From contig JAJDAB010000662.1 of assembly GCA_029262095.1 (NCBI GenBank), positions 1-6,816 on the forward strand: 6,816 nucleotides of DNA, given 5' to 3'. The DNA comes from Candidatus Hydrogenedentota bacterium (GTDB lineage: Bacteria > Hydrogenedentota > Hydrogenedentia > Hydrogenedentales > SLHB01). The first letter of the stretch is position 1; every line of letters begins with the position of its first letter. The translations under genes and the position numbers were made by a program. Shown here piece by piece: positions 5,890 to 6,816 of this stretch. The notes beneath the pieces were generated by a model that was not told the origin of the DNA, ran no database searches, and was given only the letters and a program-made list of their open reading frames with translations.

Positions 5890-6816
5890 ATGGACAACTA
5901 TCGTAAAGCACTGGGACTCCTGGCCGAAGGACGGCGTTTCGCGCTGGCTTCGGTCGTGAAGTCCAATGGATCGACACCGCAAAAGGCGGGTGCCAAAGCC
6001 CTTTTCGAGCCGGACGGCCCCATCCACGGCACCCTTGGGGGCGGATGTCTCGAAGCTGAAGCGCGACGGCGGGCCCTCCAATCGCTGGATGATGGTGGGC
6101 GGCTCCTCTTCGACCTCAGCCTCGATGATGACTATGGCTGGGACGATGGATTGATCTGTGGCGGCCAAGTCCGCGTGGCGGTTGACCCGGATGTCGCACG
6201 AAACGTGCCTGCTTATACTTCCGCGATTGAATCGCTCGCACGCCGCGAGCGAGGCGTGCTCATTACGCCCATCGCGAGTGGGACGGAAACGGTGGGGGAG
6301 GCGAAGTGGGTTTCCTCTTCAGGCCTCGACGATGAACCGTATGCCGAGCAGTTGCGCGGTGTGCTCGAAAAAGAAAAGCCCTTACACATCGCTACTGAGA
6401 CAGGCGAGCTTTTTGTTGAACCCGTCATTCCATCACCGCATCTCATCATCGCGGGTGGCGGACACGTCGGACAGGCGGTCGCGTATCAAGCGGATCGCTT
6501 AGGTTTTGACGTCACGATCATCGATGACCGTACTATCTACAGTGATCCCGCGCGTTTCCCGGAATCGGCGGAAACGATCTGCGGTCCGATTGCCGAGGAA
6601 GTGGACAAGCAAGTCATCACGCCGGATACATACGTGTTGATCGTCACGCGCGGACATCGGAATGACGGCGTCGTTCTCAAGGAGTGCATCCACGAGCCCG
6701 CCGCGTATATCGGATTAATTGGCAGCCGCCGAAAAATCCACCTCATTCGCAAAGGATTCATTAAAGACGGCATAGCGACCGAAGATCAGTTCGCGCGCGT
6801 GTTCGCGCCGGTGGGT
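5890..6816 (+). CDS. XdhC/CoxI-family molybdenum-cofactor chaperone, 3' end outside the window
   Basis: An uninterrupted frame of 309 codons runs from ATG 5890 to the last base without a stop. XdhC-family proteins bind the molybdenum cofactor, assist its sulfuration and insert it into hydroxylase apoenzymes in the cytoplasm; PaoD does this for PaoABC. The N-terminal XdhC_CoxI domain shows GSTPQKAG (27-34), GTLGGGCLE (47-55) and ICGG (89-92) with C90. The C-terminal Rossmann-type domain shows GGGHVG (189-194), IDDR (211-214), VTRGH (252-256) and GLIGSRRK (275-282). The last residues, FARVFAPVG, match the place where the family usually continues with LDIG, so probably only a few tens of residues are missing. 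AGGA (5881-5884) lies 5 bases before the ATG; an in-frame GTG at 5869 is a weaker alternative start. It is divergent from the hydroxylase operon and is its obvious maturation factor. No signal peptide, as expected. Confidence 0.94.
   Translation, partial: MDNYRKALGLLAEGRRFALASVVKSNGSTPQKAGAKALFEPDGPIHGTLGGGCLEAEARRRALQSLDDGGRLLFDLSLDDDYGWDDGLICGGQVRVAVDPDVARNVPAYTSAIESLARRERGVLITPIASGTETVGEAKWVSSSGLDDEPYAEQLRGVLEKEKPLHIATETGELFVEPVIPSPHLIIAGGGHVGQAVAYQADRLGFDVTIIDDRTIYSDPARFPESAETICGPIAEEVDKQVITPDTYVLIVTRGHRNDGVVLKECIHEPAAYIGLIGSRRKIHLIRKGFIKDGIATEDQFARVFAPVG

Noticed and set aside
1..6816. CRISPR arrays, tRNA/rRNA genes, insertion sequences, riboswitches
   Set aside because: No repeat-spacer pattern, no tRNA-like cloverleaf or rRNA sequence, no transposase or terminal repeats, and no recognisable Moco or other riboswitch core in the two leader regions.

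Overview
The window is bacterial, roughly mid-50s % GC by eye, with strong Shine-Dalgarno sequences (GGAGG type), tightly packed genes and a classical rho-independent terminator. Sec and Tat signal peptides point to a Gram-negative (diderm) cell. A dispersed-repeat-like palindrome at the left edge (ATTCCC-N8-GGGAAA) is of a kind common in beta- and gammaproteobacteria. The protein types also occur in Planctomycetota, Acidobacteriota and similar groups, so I do not assign a phylum.

Layout. Bases 1-120 are the non-coding tail of the minus-strand cluster: a repeat-like palindrome and a weak hairpin followed by a T-run. Six minus-strand genes follow. In transcription order (right to left) they are: 5604-4978, a Tat-signal [2Fe-2S] subunit; 4978-2852, the molybdopterin-binding catalytic subunit; 2837-1860, the FAD subunit; 1867-1649, a 72-residue protein with four cysteines; 1602-934, a secreted DUF1326-like protein; and 822-121, a secreted protein of unknown function. 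The first four are joined by 1-base overlap, 14-base spacing and 8-base overlap. The fifth follows after 46 bases with no visible terminator. A strong terminator at 910-871 separates the fifth from the sixth.

Bases 5605-5889 are a divergent promoter region with a perfect 7+7 bp inverted repeat (operator candidate) and a sigma70-like promoter pointing right. It drives a plus-strand XdhC/CoxI-family molybdenum-cofactor chaperone (5890 onward), which is still open at the right edge.

Working together: subunits 1-3 make a heterotrimeric xanthine dehydrogenase-family molybdenum hydroxylase or aldehyde oxidoreductase. The only export signal is the Tat signal on the FeS subunit, so the assembled complex is probably carried to the periplasm, as in E. 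coli PaoABC. The XdhC-like protein would mature and insert the cofactor in the cytoplasm before export. Two further secreted proteins and a small Cys/His-rich protein in the same cluster suggest extra, uncharacterised components of this periplasmic system. The substrate cannot be read from the sequence.
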